Below are positions 43,901 to 51,556 of a stretch of 64,000 bases of DNA, piece after piece. A model generated the notes under the pieces. It saw nothing but the letters and a program-made list of their open reading frames with translations. It ran no database searches and was not told where the DNA came from. A program made the translations under genes and the position numbers. Where the stretch lies: the NCBI GenBank assembly GCA_039029535.1, contig JBCCFW010000015.1, forward strand, positions 18,397-82,396, in the 5' to 3' direction. This stretch comes from JBCCFW01 sp039029535. GTDB taxonomy: Bacteria; Acidobacteriota; JBCCFW01. Positions within the stretch are counted from its first letter, which is position 1, and the number at the start of each line of letters is the position of its first letter.

Positions 43901-45498
43901 CGCCGAAGGTCACCCTCGCCGGCCGCTGTGTCGACGAGAACGGCGAGCCCCTGGCGAGAGCGGCGGTGTCGGGAGCCGGCTGGGCCCTCTCTGATGCAGA
44001 AGGTCGCTTCGAGCTCGACGACGCTCAGCCCGGCGTCTTCGTCCTCACGGCCGACGGTCCACCGGGCACGCAGCTCCGCGCCGAGCTCGAGGTGGAGCTC
44101 CCGCCGGAAGGGCGCTCCGACGTCGTGCTCGTCCTGCGTCCACCGTCGATGGGCACGGTGCAGGTGAGCGTGGTGGACACGACGGGTGAGGCGGTCGCGG
44201 AGGCTCGCGTCGCCCTTCACGACACCGATGGACGCGAGCGAGCCAGCGGCCTCACCGAGGACGACGGCACGTGGCGCTCGGAGTCCGTCCGCGAAGGCTG
44301 GTACTCGGTGCGGGCGAGCCGCGACGCGCAGTCCGTCCCTCTGGAGCTCGACCTCGTCGAGGTCGTCCAGGACACGGAGGCCTCGGTCGAGGTCACCCTG
44401 AGGGAAGGAGCCTGGATCGACGGCCGCGTGCTGCGCGACGGGCAGCCGGTCGCGTCGGCCGAGATCCGGCTTCGGTCCGCCGGAGAGTCTCGCATCGACT
44501 GGCGCCTGCTGCGGCATCACAGCCTCCGCAAGCACAGCTCGACCGACGGCAGCTTCACCCTAGGCCCGCTCGACCGTGAATGGGGGTCCGTCGTGATCCT
44601 CGTGCAGGCACCGACGCCGCTCGAGCCGGGAGACCGTCGCGAGCTCCGACGGCTCGTCGACCTCGGCACGCTCGAAGGCGATCGCGTCACCGTCGACCTG
44701 GACCTGCAAGGCGTCTCGATCGGCGGTCGGGTGACCTCGCTCGACGGTCCCGTCGTCGGAGCGACCGTCGAGGCGCACCCCGTCGGCTCCGGGAGCACGG
44801 CCACCACCGTCAGCTCGTCGACGCAGACCGGCGAAGACGGCCGCTTCGTTCTCCGCGGCCTGGAAGACGGCCAGGCTCACGAGCTCCGAGTCCGGCATCG
44901 TGATGGCGGCACGGCCCGTGCCACCGTGGAAGCTCCCGACGACGACGTGCAGCTCGAGCTCGCGGCACGCTGGCTCACCGGCTCCATCTTCAGTCCGGAC
45001 GGTCGACCCGAAGCCCGATCGTTCTACCTCTGGCTGGCCCGACCGGACGGCGTGCTGCTCGGAACACGCTGGGTCACGCCGGATGCCGAGGGCAGCTTCC
45101 GCGTGCCCTTGGACTGGACCGGACGCTTGCTCTGGGCTGCAGGAGGCGGGACGCATCCCCGCTCCTGGGGTCTTCACGACGGCGGCGACGTGATCATCCG
45201 CCGACGAGTGGGCGGACACCTCCAGCTCACCGTCACCGAAGACGGCCGGCCGGTGCACGGCGCCCGCTGCACGGCGCTCCGCGTCGATGGTCAGCCCATC
45301 GACGGCGAGGTCTTGCCGCAGGTCCTCCGTGACGATCGCTCGAACGTCGAAGGCGTGCTGAGCGCCAGCCAGGCTCTCGGACCCGGTCGCTACGAGCTCC
45401 GAGTCACGGGACCCGACGGGCTGGCATCAGCCGAGCTCGTCGTCGAGGTCGAGTCCGGACGCTTCCACGAGCACGACGTCGGGTTGACCCGACGCTGA
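40957..45498 (+). CDS. Large exported protein of carboxypeptidase-regulatory-like repeats
   Basis: 1513 residues from the ATG at 40957, which begins a signal peptide (LAGLALASLIAASAHGA) and is preceded by AGAGGG; an earlier in-frame start would add 60 residues antisense to the neighbouring gene. The body is an array of about 14 CarboxypepD_reg-like beta-sandwich domains, each with the pattern LxGRVxxxxGxPVxxAxVxV ... DxxGxFxLxxLxxGxYxLxA, for example SLTGRVVDESGVPVGGAEVK and VTLAGRCVDENGEPLARA. Related proteins in planctomycetes and myxobacteria are large periplasmic or surface proteins, often anchored or peptidase-associated. No catalytic domain is present. Confidence 0.83.
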   Translation: MNADLAGLALASLIAASAHGAPLPERLVGRMVTPGGEARSDVRVEAFPASADVRPTPWPDVVPESSTPLAVAETDETGRFSFSTQALGDGPFLLRTSGPDLPTTWRRHQRLTRDLARLDEPLEIAVFPAAELVGTVLDQHESTVGAARVRVMSEGPFGVSIDETSTDAAGRFQLAVPALARCYLIAREGHRVAGTTTWSTPPGPTRVVLRLVESDRLRARIVDVTEADEERPLAGAAIGLRCADQVALRREGSGTVIATEHADENGLVDLELPHACRAWLAEPGHPPARLDDGDVLLTARADRTVRFLDAKDRPLTDLRVRHALSDLVFVTDSKGRVRLPDDDSSLQLTRHGLTRAREPHRLGTTHRWRDRRVSGRVVTRNGETLTPVADALVSVGNATLTFLTTTDAAGSFQLTGLPEGTLDAVARRGEQVVRRSRFRGGDLLLAPAASSTVSILDDDRSITGAWLTATPLTGHEQLPLRWGRAAGSGRHRLEALVPGSYSLLAITSDGRRASDQLGHGDASSPTLKLGPTPVRVRVRDPSGRPLAHVEVESTFATETFGELLAPSHVDGLLGTRFHGTGNDGVVMLSVLPAGRSLTIQARRPGWTTAWTEQSAPAEGRGFAPVEITMAPAATLRGRVLSLDGEPLADARVVVNRQDPVETEQGRISWWQLTDGRHVPRTDDDGRFELDWLPPGRYEVEAGKEGWLPAGTESLELHGGDVVDLVLELDPGASLTGRVVDESGVPVGGAEVKVEAAEGGREQFGPTRYPKTTSDVDGGFVLRGLPADRELHVQARHHDLSLTGRTIPTRADEGPLTLVLTARASLDLHVTLEGDPVTGAWAQCHDGESGRGLDERGDGWYRLTDLGAGTWTCRAVDLSSGARGERAGITLAEGERHEVEMTLAPPTAFDVVVRDSESGLAIEGARLDAEGATSITDATGSARVMVSTLRDEARLRVSSDDHRRVERKLSLADAPGPVTIELAPKVTLAGRCVDENGEPLARAAVSGAGWALSDAEGRFELDDAQPGVFVLTADGPPGTQLRAELEVELPPEGRSDVVLVLRPPSMGTVQVSVVDTTGEAVAEARVALHDTDGRERASGLTEDDGTWRSESVREGWYSVRASRDAQSVPLELDLVEVVQDTEASVEVTLREGAWIDGRVLRDGQPVASAEIRLRSAGESRIDWRLLRHHSLRKHSSTDGSFTLGPLDREWGSVVILVQAPTPLEPGDRRELRRLVDLGTLEGDRVTVDLDLQGVSIGGRVTSLDGPVVGATVEAHPVGSGSTATTVSSSTQTGEDGRFVLRGLEDGQAHELRVRHRDGGTARATVEAPDDDVQLELAARWLTGSIFSPDGRPEARSFYLWLARPDGVLLGTRWVTPDAEGSFRVPLDWTGRLLWAAGGGTHPRSWGLHDGGDVIIRRRVGGHLQLTVTEDGRPVHGARCTALRVDGQPIDGEVLPQVLRDDRSNVEGVLSASQALGPGRYELRVTGPDGLASAELVVEVESGRFHEHDVGLTRR

Positions 45499-45513
45499 GA
45501 CCGCAACCCTTCG

Positions 45514-47118
45514 TCAGGCGGAGATGGCTTCACCGATCCGCGCCACGAGTTGCTCCGGCGTGTAGGGCTTCTGGAGGAAGCTCTGCACCTTGCCAGGACC
45601 GATCCAGCGAACGGCGTCTCGTTCGGTGTGACCGCTCGAGAGAACGACCGGCACGGTGCTGCCTCGCTTGGCCAGGACGTTGAGCACGTCCTCGCCATCC
45701 AGGCCAGGCATGTTCCAATCGAGCAGGATGGCGACGAGCCCGTCGGGCGGCGCCTCGAGAAGACGAAGAGCCGTGCTGCCGTCCTCCGCCACCAGCACCT
45801 GATGACCGGCCTTCTCCAGGCAGCGCTGAGCGAGACGCCTGATGAAGGGCTCGTCGTCGACGATCAACACCTGTCCCTTGGAGAGCTCGAGCGGCATGAG
45901 CTCGTTGCCGAGCTCGTCGCGCACCGCCGCTTCGCGGGAGATGGGAAGGCAGACCACGAAGGTCGTCCCCCGGCCGGGGGCGCTCTCGACCGTGATGGTC
46001 GCGTCATGTTGCTCGACGATCCGCGCGACGATGGACAGCCCCAGCCCACGTCCTCCCGACTTCGACGAGTAGAAGGGCTCGAAGATCTTCGCGCGCTGGT
46101 CCTCGGTCATGCCCGGGCCGTCGTCGGCCACGGAGAGGAGCACCTGTCCGTTCGGAGCGAGTGACGTGCCCACCTTGACCTCGGCACCAGCGTGCTCCGA
46201 GACGTCGAAGGCGTTCGAGAGCAGGTTCATCACGACCTGTCGGAGCCCCGTCGGATGTCCCAGCACCGCCGGGAGTCCGTCGTCGAGATCCATGACCACG
46301 CGAGCCCGGGGATGCCGCGACACGGCGAGGACGTGACAGGTCTCGGCCACGAGCGCGCTCAGGTCGACCGGCTTGGTGGGACCACCGTCTTCACAGCCGA
46401 TGCTGGCGAGGACCTGCCTGGCGAGCTCGGCCGCTCGCTGCGCGGTGATCTCGATGTCGGCCACCAGCTCGCTGGCCGACGAGTCGCTGGCGAGATCCTG
46501 ACGGAGGAGACCGGCATTGCCGAGGATCCCCGCCAGCAAGTTGTTGAAGTCATGCGCCACGCCGCCGGCGATCATCCCGACGGCCTGAAGACTCTGCGAG
46601 CTGCGCAACGCCGCTTCGGTGCGTTCCAGCTCGCAGCGCGCCCGTCGCATCTCGATCTCGTTCATGACGAGACCGGCCAGGCCGAGCAGGCAACGTCGCT
46701 CACCCTCGTCGAGCCCTCGTGGCTCGGGACCAAAGGTGCAGAGCGTGCCGATGCGATGCCCCTCGGGCGTGCGCAACGGGACGCCCGCGTAGAAGCGGAT
46801 GCCGTTGTCACCCTCGGTGAGAGGGCTGTCCCGACTGAGCTCGGAGACGCGCGCATCCTCGTGATGGAGCAACTCGTCGTTGGAATCGATGAGCGTCGCG
46901 CAAAAGCCGGGATCTCGGGCGACCTGCCGAACCACCAGGCCGTGTGCCGACTTGAACCAGACGCGGTCGCGATCGACGAGAGCGATGCAGGCGTGCGGAA
47001 CGTCGAGCATCCTCGCCACGAGCGCCGTGACGAGATCGAAGGTCTGCTCAGGAGGCGAGTCGAGCAGTGAGTAGCGCTGCAGCGCGGTGAGACGTTGCTC
47101 TTCGCTGCCTTCAGGCAT
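45514..47118 (-). CDS. Hybrid sensor histidine kinase / response regulator with GAF domain
   Basis: 534 residues, soluble. Order: GAF-type sensor (about 20-160; ACIALVDRDRVWFKS, FYAGVPLRTPEGHRIGTLC), dimerisation helix with H-box GGVAHDFNNLLAG (His189), ATPase core with N-box NLLSNAFDVSEHA, G1 ADDGPGMTED and G2 GRGLGLSIVARIV, and a C-terminal receiver domain with VLIVDDEPFI and the phospho-acceptor Asp467 in LLDWNMPG. Probably a cytoplasmic phosphorelay input to an unlinked output protein. Convergent with the repeat protein; 15 bp between ends. Confidence 0.9.
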   Translation of the reverse strand: MPEGSEEQRLTALQRYSLLDSPPEQTFDLVTALVARMLDVPHACIALVDRDRVWFKSAHGLVVRQVARDPGFCATLIDSNDELLHHEDARVSELSRDSPLTEGDNGIRFYAGVPLRTPEGHRIGTLCTFGPEPRGLDEGERRCLLGLAGLVMNEIEMRRARCELERTEAALRSSQSLQAVGMIAGGVAHDFNNLLAGILGNAGLLRQDLASDSSASELVADIEITAQRAAELARQVLASIGCEDGGPTKPVDLSALVAETCHVLAVSRHPRARVVMDLDDGLPAVLGHPTGLRQVVMNLLSNAFDVSEHAGAEVKVGTSLAPNGQVLLSVADDGPGMTEDQRAKIFEPFYSSKSGGRGLGLSIVARIVEQHDATITVESAPGRGTTFVVCLPISREAAVRDELGNELMPLELSKGQVLIVDDEPFIRRLAQRCLEKAGHQVLVAEDGSTALRLLEAPPDGLVAILLDWNMPGLDGEDVLNVLAKRGSTVPVVLSSGHTERDAVRWIGPGKVQSFLQKPYTPEQLVARIGEAISA

Positions 47119-47251
47119 GCGCAGGCTCCAGAACCGATGGCTGAGTCCACCCGCGAATCCAGGTGGTCGGACCAGGCTACGGTCTCGTGGCGAGACGCGT
47201 CCAGCCGCCCTGGTCTCCGAGCTGTGAGGCCCCTCACCGCAGTAGAAGAGA

Positions 47252-47273
47252 GCTCATCAGACCTCCGATGAGC
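47252..47273 (-). terminator. Possible terminator downstream of the TerB-GNAT gene
   Basis: On the minus strand GCTCATC and GATGAGC form a perfect seven-base stem around an eight-base loop, followed by TCTCTTCT. It lies about 60-80 bp beyond the stop of the TerB-GNAT gene and upstream of the hybrid kinase gene start, so it would separate their transcription. Confidence 0.45.
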
Positions 47274-47331
47274 GCGGCTGCATGGGTCTCGCTTAAGCGC
47301 GATGTCGCATCAGCAAGGGGTCGTGGGAGAC

Positions 47332-48366
47332 CTAGACACCCTCGAAAGCGGCCGAGTAGCGCACGAGGCCGCGGTGTCGCTCCAAGGCCCCGCGTCGCAG
47401 CTCACTCACCATGAAAGCGTCGCCCACTCCCTCGTACTCGCTGACCAAGTCGCGTGCGGCTGCCGGCTCGAAACCGAAACGACGGTAGTAGGCCGGATCG
47501 CCGAGCACGAAGCAGAGCTGGGCTCCGTCGGCCCGTGACAATCGCAGTCCCTCGTCGACGAGACGACCGGCGATGCCCCGACGTCGATGCTCGGCAGCAA
47601 CCGCGAGCGGACCGAGCGCAACGTGTCGCGTGATGCTGCCGTCACCGTCCTCGAGGGTCACCGTGCTGAAGACGACGTGGCCGACGATCTCGCCCTCCTC
47701 GACGGCCACCAGCGAGTGGATCGGATCCTCCTGAGCCCTCAACCTCTGGACGACCAGGGCCTCGGCGTCCTGCTCGAAGGCGGCGACGTTCAGGGCATGA
47801 ATCGACTCGTGGTCGGCCGGCCTCTCGGGTCGGAGCTCCCCGTCCCAGCTCAGGTGCCTGATGGCGAAGGCTCGACGTGCGACGTCGACGGCCTGCTCCT
47901 CGATCCCGAGCTCGGCAGCGATGGCTTCCACCTCCCTCGACTCGAGATCACTCACGTCATCGTCGGCTCGCGACACGGCGAACAGGCACTGCAACAGGCC
48001 GAGCACCTCGGCTCGGGTCGCCAGGCGGGAGAACTCGCGGGTGACCAAGGTGATCTCGCGCTCCCCCAGTAGGCGACTCTGAGTCTTGGCGACGTGGACG
48101 ACCACCGCCGCCTCGTCGGGGCTCAGGCCCATCCGCTCGGCGACCAGACGCTCCATCGCGTCGGTCTCGGCGGAAGAGAAACCAGAGTCGGCGTGTGCCA
48201 CGCGGGAGAGCACGAAGGCGAACGAGGCGACGAAGCGTGCACGATCGGTCGGTAGGGCCTCGAGACGCTCCAACGTGTCGCGCACCGACGCACCGGACGT
48301 CGAGGAAGAGGGCGTGTCGTCACCCTCGTCGCGATCGAGACCGAGGAAGTCGAGGATGGGTTTCAT
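47332..48366 (-). CDS. TerB-like / GNAT acetyltransferase fusion protein
   Basis: 344 residues in two domains. Residues about 30-170 are helical and resemble the TerB/DUF533 tellurite-resistance fold (SRVAHADSGFSSAETDAME, ADDDVSDLESREVEAIA). Residues about 175-344 are an N-acetyltransferase of the YhbS type: ALVVQRLR, VGHVVFSTVTL, LGPLAVAAEHRRRGIAGRLV (acetyl-CoA loop) and GDPAYYRRFGFEPA. I know both families separately but not this pairing. The start overlaps the stop of the upstream secreted-protein gene (ATGA), so they are co-translated. Confidence 0.8.
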   Translation of the reverse strand: MKPILDFLGLDRDEGDDTPSSSTSGASVRDTLERLEALPTDRARFVASFAFVLSRVAHADSGFSSAETDAMERLVAERMGLSPDEAAVVVHVAKTQSRLLGEREITLVTREFSRLATRAEVLGLLQCLFAVSRADDDVSDLESREVEAIAAELGIEEQAVDVARRAFAIRHLSWDGELRPERPADHESIHALNVAAFEQDAEALVVQRLRAQEDPIHSLVAVEEGEIVGHVVFSTVTLEDGDGSITRHVALGPLAVAAEHRRRGIAGRLVDEGLRLSRADGAQLCFVLGDPAYYRRFGFEPAAARDLVSEYEGVGDAFMVSELRRGALERHRGLVRYSAAFEGV

Positions 48367-49310
48367 GGAGAGGAGTGCACGAAGCCACAGTCGTCGACGG
48401 CGGTGGCGAGATAGACGTGGAGACCACCCTCGCCGATCGACACGTCGTCGACGAGCTCGGGATCTTCGGAGCTGCGGAAGACCTCGGCCGCGGCGACCTC
48501 GGCCGGGAGCCGCGCGCGATGCAGGCGGTATCCGGCGATGAGGAACGAATCGGTCAGCGTGGCGACGACCGTGTCATCTTCACGACGCAGGCGCAGGTCG
48601 TCGGAGAGGTCGATGCCGCCCACGTTGAAGCAGGCCTGAAAGAGGCCCATCTCGAAGCGCGCTCGCGCCGAGGTCGTGTCGTCACCGAAGAAGATGAAGT
48701 TGCTGATGAGGTACGGGTTGACCGGCTCGATGACGGCGGCCGTGTAGTCCTTCACCGGACCGATCAAGATCGGCACGCCGTCCGCGTGGAGGGTGTAGGT
48801 GTCGAAGCGGACGAGGAGGTCATAGCGAACGAGAGCGGCCGTCGTGTCGAAGGCGACGCCCTCGCCATGCTCGAAGAGAGGCTCGTCGGTCTGGGCCCAG
48901 ATCTCGTCCTCCCAGAACGCCAGCTCCACGCCCATGCGGTCGACCGCCAGGACGATGACCGAGAAGCCCGCTCGTTCGTCACGCGAGTGCTCCTCGGCAT
49001 CGACGCGCAGGGTCCAGCTCACGAGGAAGCCGGGGTCGCGCTCCAGGCGAGGGAGGTTGGGGTGACGCAGCGGCCCGAGCTTGGCGAACTCCCCGACGTG
49101 GTCGTCCTCGTCGGCCATGCTGTCGAGGACGTAGAGGCCGTCCACGACGGACTGGCTCGAGCTCCCCGGCAAGGGATTCGTCCCGTGGATCCAGCCCTGA
49201 TCCGACGGGAGAGAGCCCAGGCTGGCGTCATAGAGCACCGTGGCCGACGCGACGCCGGCCGGGAGCCCTGCCGTCAGCAGGCAGGCGAGCGAGAGGACGA
49301 GACGAAACAC
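48363..49310 (-). CDS. Secreted protein, concanavalin-like fold suspected
   Basis: 315 residues with a signal peptide (LSLACLLTAGLPAGVASA). The body is beta-rich with WTLRVDAEEHSRDERAGFSV and FFGDDTTSARARFEM, reminiscent of LamG/concanavalin-like lectin domains that describe object extents, and it ends in a short domain YRLHRARLP...VYLATAVDDCG. No catalytic residues are clear. Located downstream of the heme-pilin genes and coupled to the TerB-GNAT gene. Probably extracellular or periplasmic; function unknown. Confidence 0.7.
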   Translation of the reverse strand: MFRLVLSLACLLTAGLPAGVASATVLYDASLGSLPSDQGWIHGTNPLPGSSSQSVVDGLYVLDSMADEDDHVGEFAKLGPLRHPNLPRLERDPGFLVSWTLRVDAEEHSRDERAGFSVIVLAVDRMGVELAFWEDEIWAQTDEPLFEHGEGVAFDTTAALVRYDLLVRFDTYTLHADGVPILIGPVKDYTAAVIEPVNPYLISNFIFFGDDTTSARARFEMGLFQACFNVGGIDLSDDLRLRREDDTVVATLTDSFLIAGYRLHRARLPAEVAAAEVFRSSEDPELVDDVSIGEGGLHVYLATAVDDCGFVHSSP

Positions 49311-49357
49311 CCGCGGAGGCTAGCAGGATCGTGTCGCACCTGCCCGCCTCCCGGCTC

Positions 49358-50272
49358 TCAGCGTTGGAGACCTCGGGGACGCACGATGGACTCGAGCACG
49401 AGATGACGCGGACGACCGTCCTCGCCGACATGCTCGACCATCCCGGTCCCGAGCTTCACGCGAACCGCGCGGATCGACTGCGAGTCGGGATGCTGGCCCT
49501 GCCAGACCTCACCGGGAGTGGTGTCACCACGCCAACCGCGACGCGGACCCGTGATGTCGACGTGACAGCGGCGGCAGCCCCGGCTGACCCGCGTCCCCCA
49601 TTCCCATTCCGGTGCCGGGGCGAACTCGATCTCGAAGCGGAGGTCTCGGATGCCGTGGGCGACGCTGAAGATCTCGTCGGGATCGCCATCCCGATCATGG
49701 TCGGCCGCCTCGCGGACCAGCCAACCCTGCCCGCGTGGATCCCGCAGCGTGTAGAACGACCTCTCCTCGTGGATGGCGTCGTCGCCGGTGAAGTCCTCGG
49801 GCGGGGGCATGACGTCGGCCACGAACCTCAGGCCGCGGACGTGCGGCGGCGTCTCGGCGGTCGGGTCCTGCCAGGGGTATTCGGGCACGTCTTCTTCATC
49901 GACCGGATCGTCCGGGTCGAGGTCGAAGAGATCGAGAGCCACGGGGGGTGCCGGCGAGACCATGTCCCTTCGGCAGCTCGTGTCCGGGTTGTTGCTGTGC
50001 TCGCCGTCGGCGTCGAAATGACAACTCAGGCAGTTGGCGGGGTTGTTCGTCGTGCGCCCGGTCTGGACCTGACGCAGCGTGCGCACGACGTGATCCATCG
50101 TGAGCTGATTCACGTGCCGATCCTGGATCGCCTCCGTCTTGCGCTTGGTGTCGGCTGCGGCCACCTCGAAGAAGTGGAGCATCCCCATCAACATGATGGA
50201 GGCCAAGGCCATCGCCACGATGGCCTCCGCCAGGCTGAACCCACCCATCGACTCCCTTCGACTCGTGACCAT
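49358..50272 (-). CDS. Prepilin-like protein with two CxxCH heme motifs, paralogue 1
   Basis: 304 residues. The N terminus is a class III prepilin leader: basic MVTSRRESMGG then the cleavage site G|FSLAE at 11/12 with Glu at +5 and a hydrophobic helix (AIVAMALASIMLMGMLHFFE). The globular part has VRGLRFV and GIRDLRFEIEF, typical of PilW/GspJ-like pseudopilins, but also CLSCH (81-85) and CRRCH (233-237), c-type heme attachment motifs, plus Cys100. Once in the periplasm it could receive two covalent hemes by the Ccm machinery. Ends with LESIVRPRGLQR, shared with paralogue 2. Not coupled to other pilin genes in view. Confidence 0.82.
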   Translation of the reverse strand: MVTSRRESMGGFSLAEAIVAMALASIMLMGMLHFFEVAAADTKRKTEAIQDRHVNQLTMDHVVRTLRQVQTGRTTNNPANCLSCHFDADGEHSNNPDTSCRRDMVSPAPPVALDLFDLDPDDPVDEEDVPEYPWQDPTAETPPHVRGLRFVADVMPPPEDFTGDDAIHEERSFYTLRDPRGQGWLVREAADHDRDGDPDEIFSVAHGIRDLRFEIEFAPAPEWEWGTRVSRGCRRCHVDITGPRRGWRGDTTPGEVWQGQHPDSQSIRAVRVKLGTGMVEHVGEDGRPRHLVLESIVRPRGLQR

Positions 50273-50345
50273 CCGACCTCTCTTCCGCCGGGGGCAGGTG
50301 CCCCCACTCGGGGAAGAGCAAGGCGCTTGCCAGGGACGAGAGGCT

Positions 50346-50362
50346 CGAATTCGCGTGATTCG
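50346..50362. repeat. 17-base sequence shared with 18043-18059
   Basis: CGAATTCGCGTGATTCG, identical to 18043-18059. It lies between the two heme-pilin paralogues, 74 bp upstream of the start of paralogue 1. Confidence 0.35.
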
Positions 50363-50428
50363 ACCACGGCCGAGTGGAGTGGCGGCCAGTCCGAGTGGAC
50401 TCCTTCCATGCGTGAGCCCTCGCGTCGG

Positions 50429-51337
50429 TCAGAGGTCCAGTCCGCGTGGACGCACGAGCGACTCGAGCACCAACTCGGAGGCTTCACCGGTGACGGGATC
50501 GACCTCGAGCTCGATGCCCGTCCCGACCTTCACCCGGATGGCCATGATCGACTGAGAGTCGGGATGCTGGCCCCACCACACCTCGCCGTCGGTGCTCTCA
50601 CCGACCCACTCACCACCACCGGTGATCGACTCGTGGCAGCCGATGCAGTTGTTGCTCACCGAGTCACCGGTGTCCCAGACGGGCGGCGGCTTGAACTCCA
50701 AGGAGAAGCGCAGGTCGCGGACACCGTGAGCGACGTCGAAGAATTCGTCGTCGACCCCGTCGCGATCGTGATCCGCGCTCTCGATGACCATCCAACCCTC
50801 GCCATGCAGGTCATCGAGCGCGTAGAAGCTCCGCTCCTCTTGAATGGAGTCGTTGCCCGTCCAGTCCGCCGGCGGCGCCATGATGTCGGCGACGAACCTC
50901 AGTCCGCGCACCTCCTCGCTGCTCGTTCCGCCGTTCCAGGGGTACTCGCCCACGTCGACCTCGTCGGAGGGATCCGAGGGGTCCACGTCGAAGAGGTCGA
51001 GGGTCACGGGCGGGATGGGGGCCGCCATGTCTTCCAGACAGTTGGTCTCCGGGTTGTCGGAGAACTCGCCATCCACGTCGGCATGACAGGCCAGGCAATT
51101 CGCCGGGTTGTTCACGACCGGCCCCGTCCTCACCTGGCGCAGCGTGCGCACGACGTGATCGACCGTCACCTGGTGAACCCGACGATCCTCGATCTGCCGG
51201 GTCTTGCGTCGCGTGTCGGCAGCCGCAGCCTCGAAGAAGTGAAGGAGCCCCATGAGGAGAACGCTGGCGAGAGTCATGGCCACCAGTGCCTCGGCGAGAC
51301 TGAAGCCACGAGAAGGACGGGTCTTGGAAGCGAGCAT
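50429..51337 (-). CDS. Prepilin-like protein with two CxxCH heme motifs, paralogue 2
   Basis: 302 residues from the ATG at 51337, chosen because GGGAG lies six bases before it and the register then matches paralogue 1 residue for residue. Leader RG|FSLAEALVAM, hydrophobic helix, CLACH at 81-85 (identical position), Cys100, CIGCH at 231-235. Shared blocks include DHVVRTLRQV, NNPANC, PVTLDLFDVDP, EEVRGLRFVADI, ADHDRDG, AHGVRDLRF and GQHPDSQSI. Conserved histidines beyond the CxxCH motifs could serve as distal heme ligands. Tandem arrangement with 156 bp spacing suggests co-expression. Confidence 0.82.
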   Translation of the reverse strand: MLASKTRPSRGFSLAEALVAMTLASVLLMGLLHFFEAAAADTRRKTRQIEDRRVHQVTVDHVVRTLRQVRTGPVVNNPANCLACHADVDGEFSDNPETNCLEDMAAPIPPVTLDLFDVDPSDPSDEVDVGEYPWNGGTSSEEVRGLRFVADIMAPPADWTGNDSIQEERSFYALDDLHGEGWMVIESADHDRDGVDDEFFDVAHGVRDLRFSLEFKPPPVWDTGDSVSNNCIGCHESITGGGEWVGESTDGEVWWGQHPDSQSIMAIRVKVGTGIELEVDPVTGEASELVLESLVRPRGLDL

Positions 51338-51522
51338 CGGCGTCTCCCGAGAGTCGATGACCGAGCGGCGGCCCACGGCTCTCGAGTGACGAAAATTGGC
51401 AAGTGACGTGCCACGTAGTGAAACGCAGCGTCAGGCCCGATTTCACGATCGGCCCGGGAACGACTCCCATCGAGCACGGTGCTGCGCCCCGGAAAGCGGG
51501 GTGACGGACCCACCGCCGTCGA

Positions 51523-51556
51523 CTGACTTCTCTCCCATCGATGGGAAGAAGGTCAG
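51523..51556 (-). terminator. Palindrome overlapping the metalloprotease stop
   Basis: CTGACTTCTCTCCCATC and GATGGGAAGAAGGTCAG form an imperfect 34-base palindrome with a perfect TCCCATCGATGGGA core. It covers the stop codon (51553-51555) of the zinc metalloprotease gene on the minus strand and could terminate it. Confidence 0.35.
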
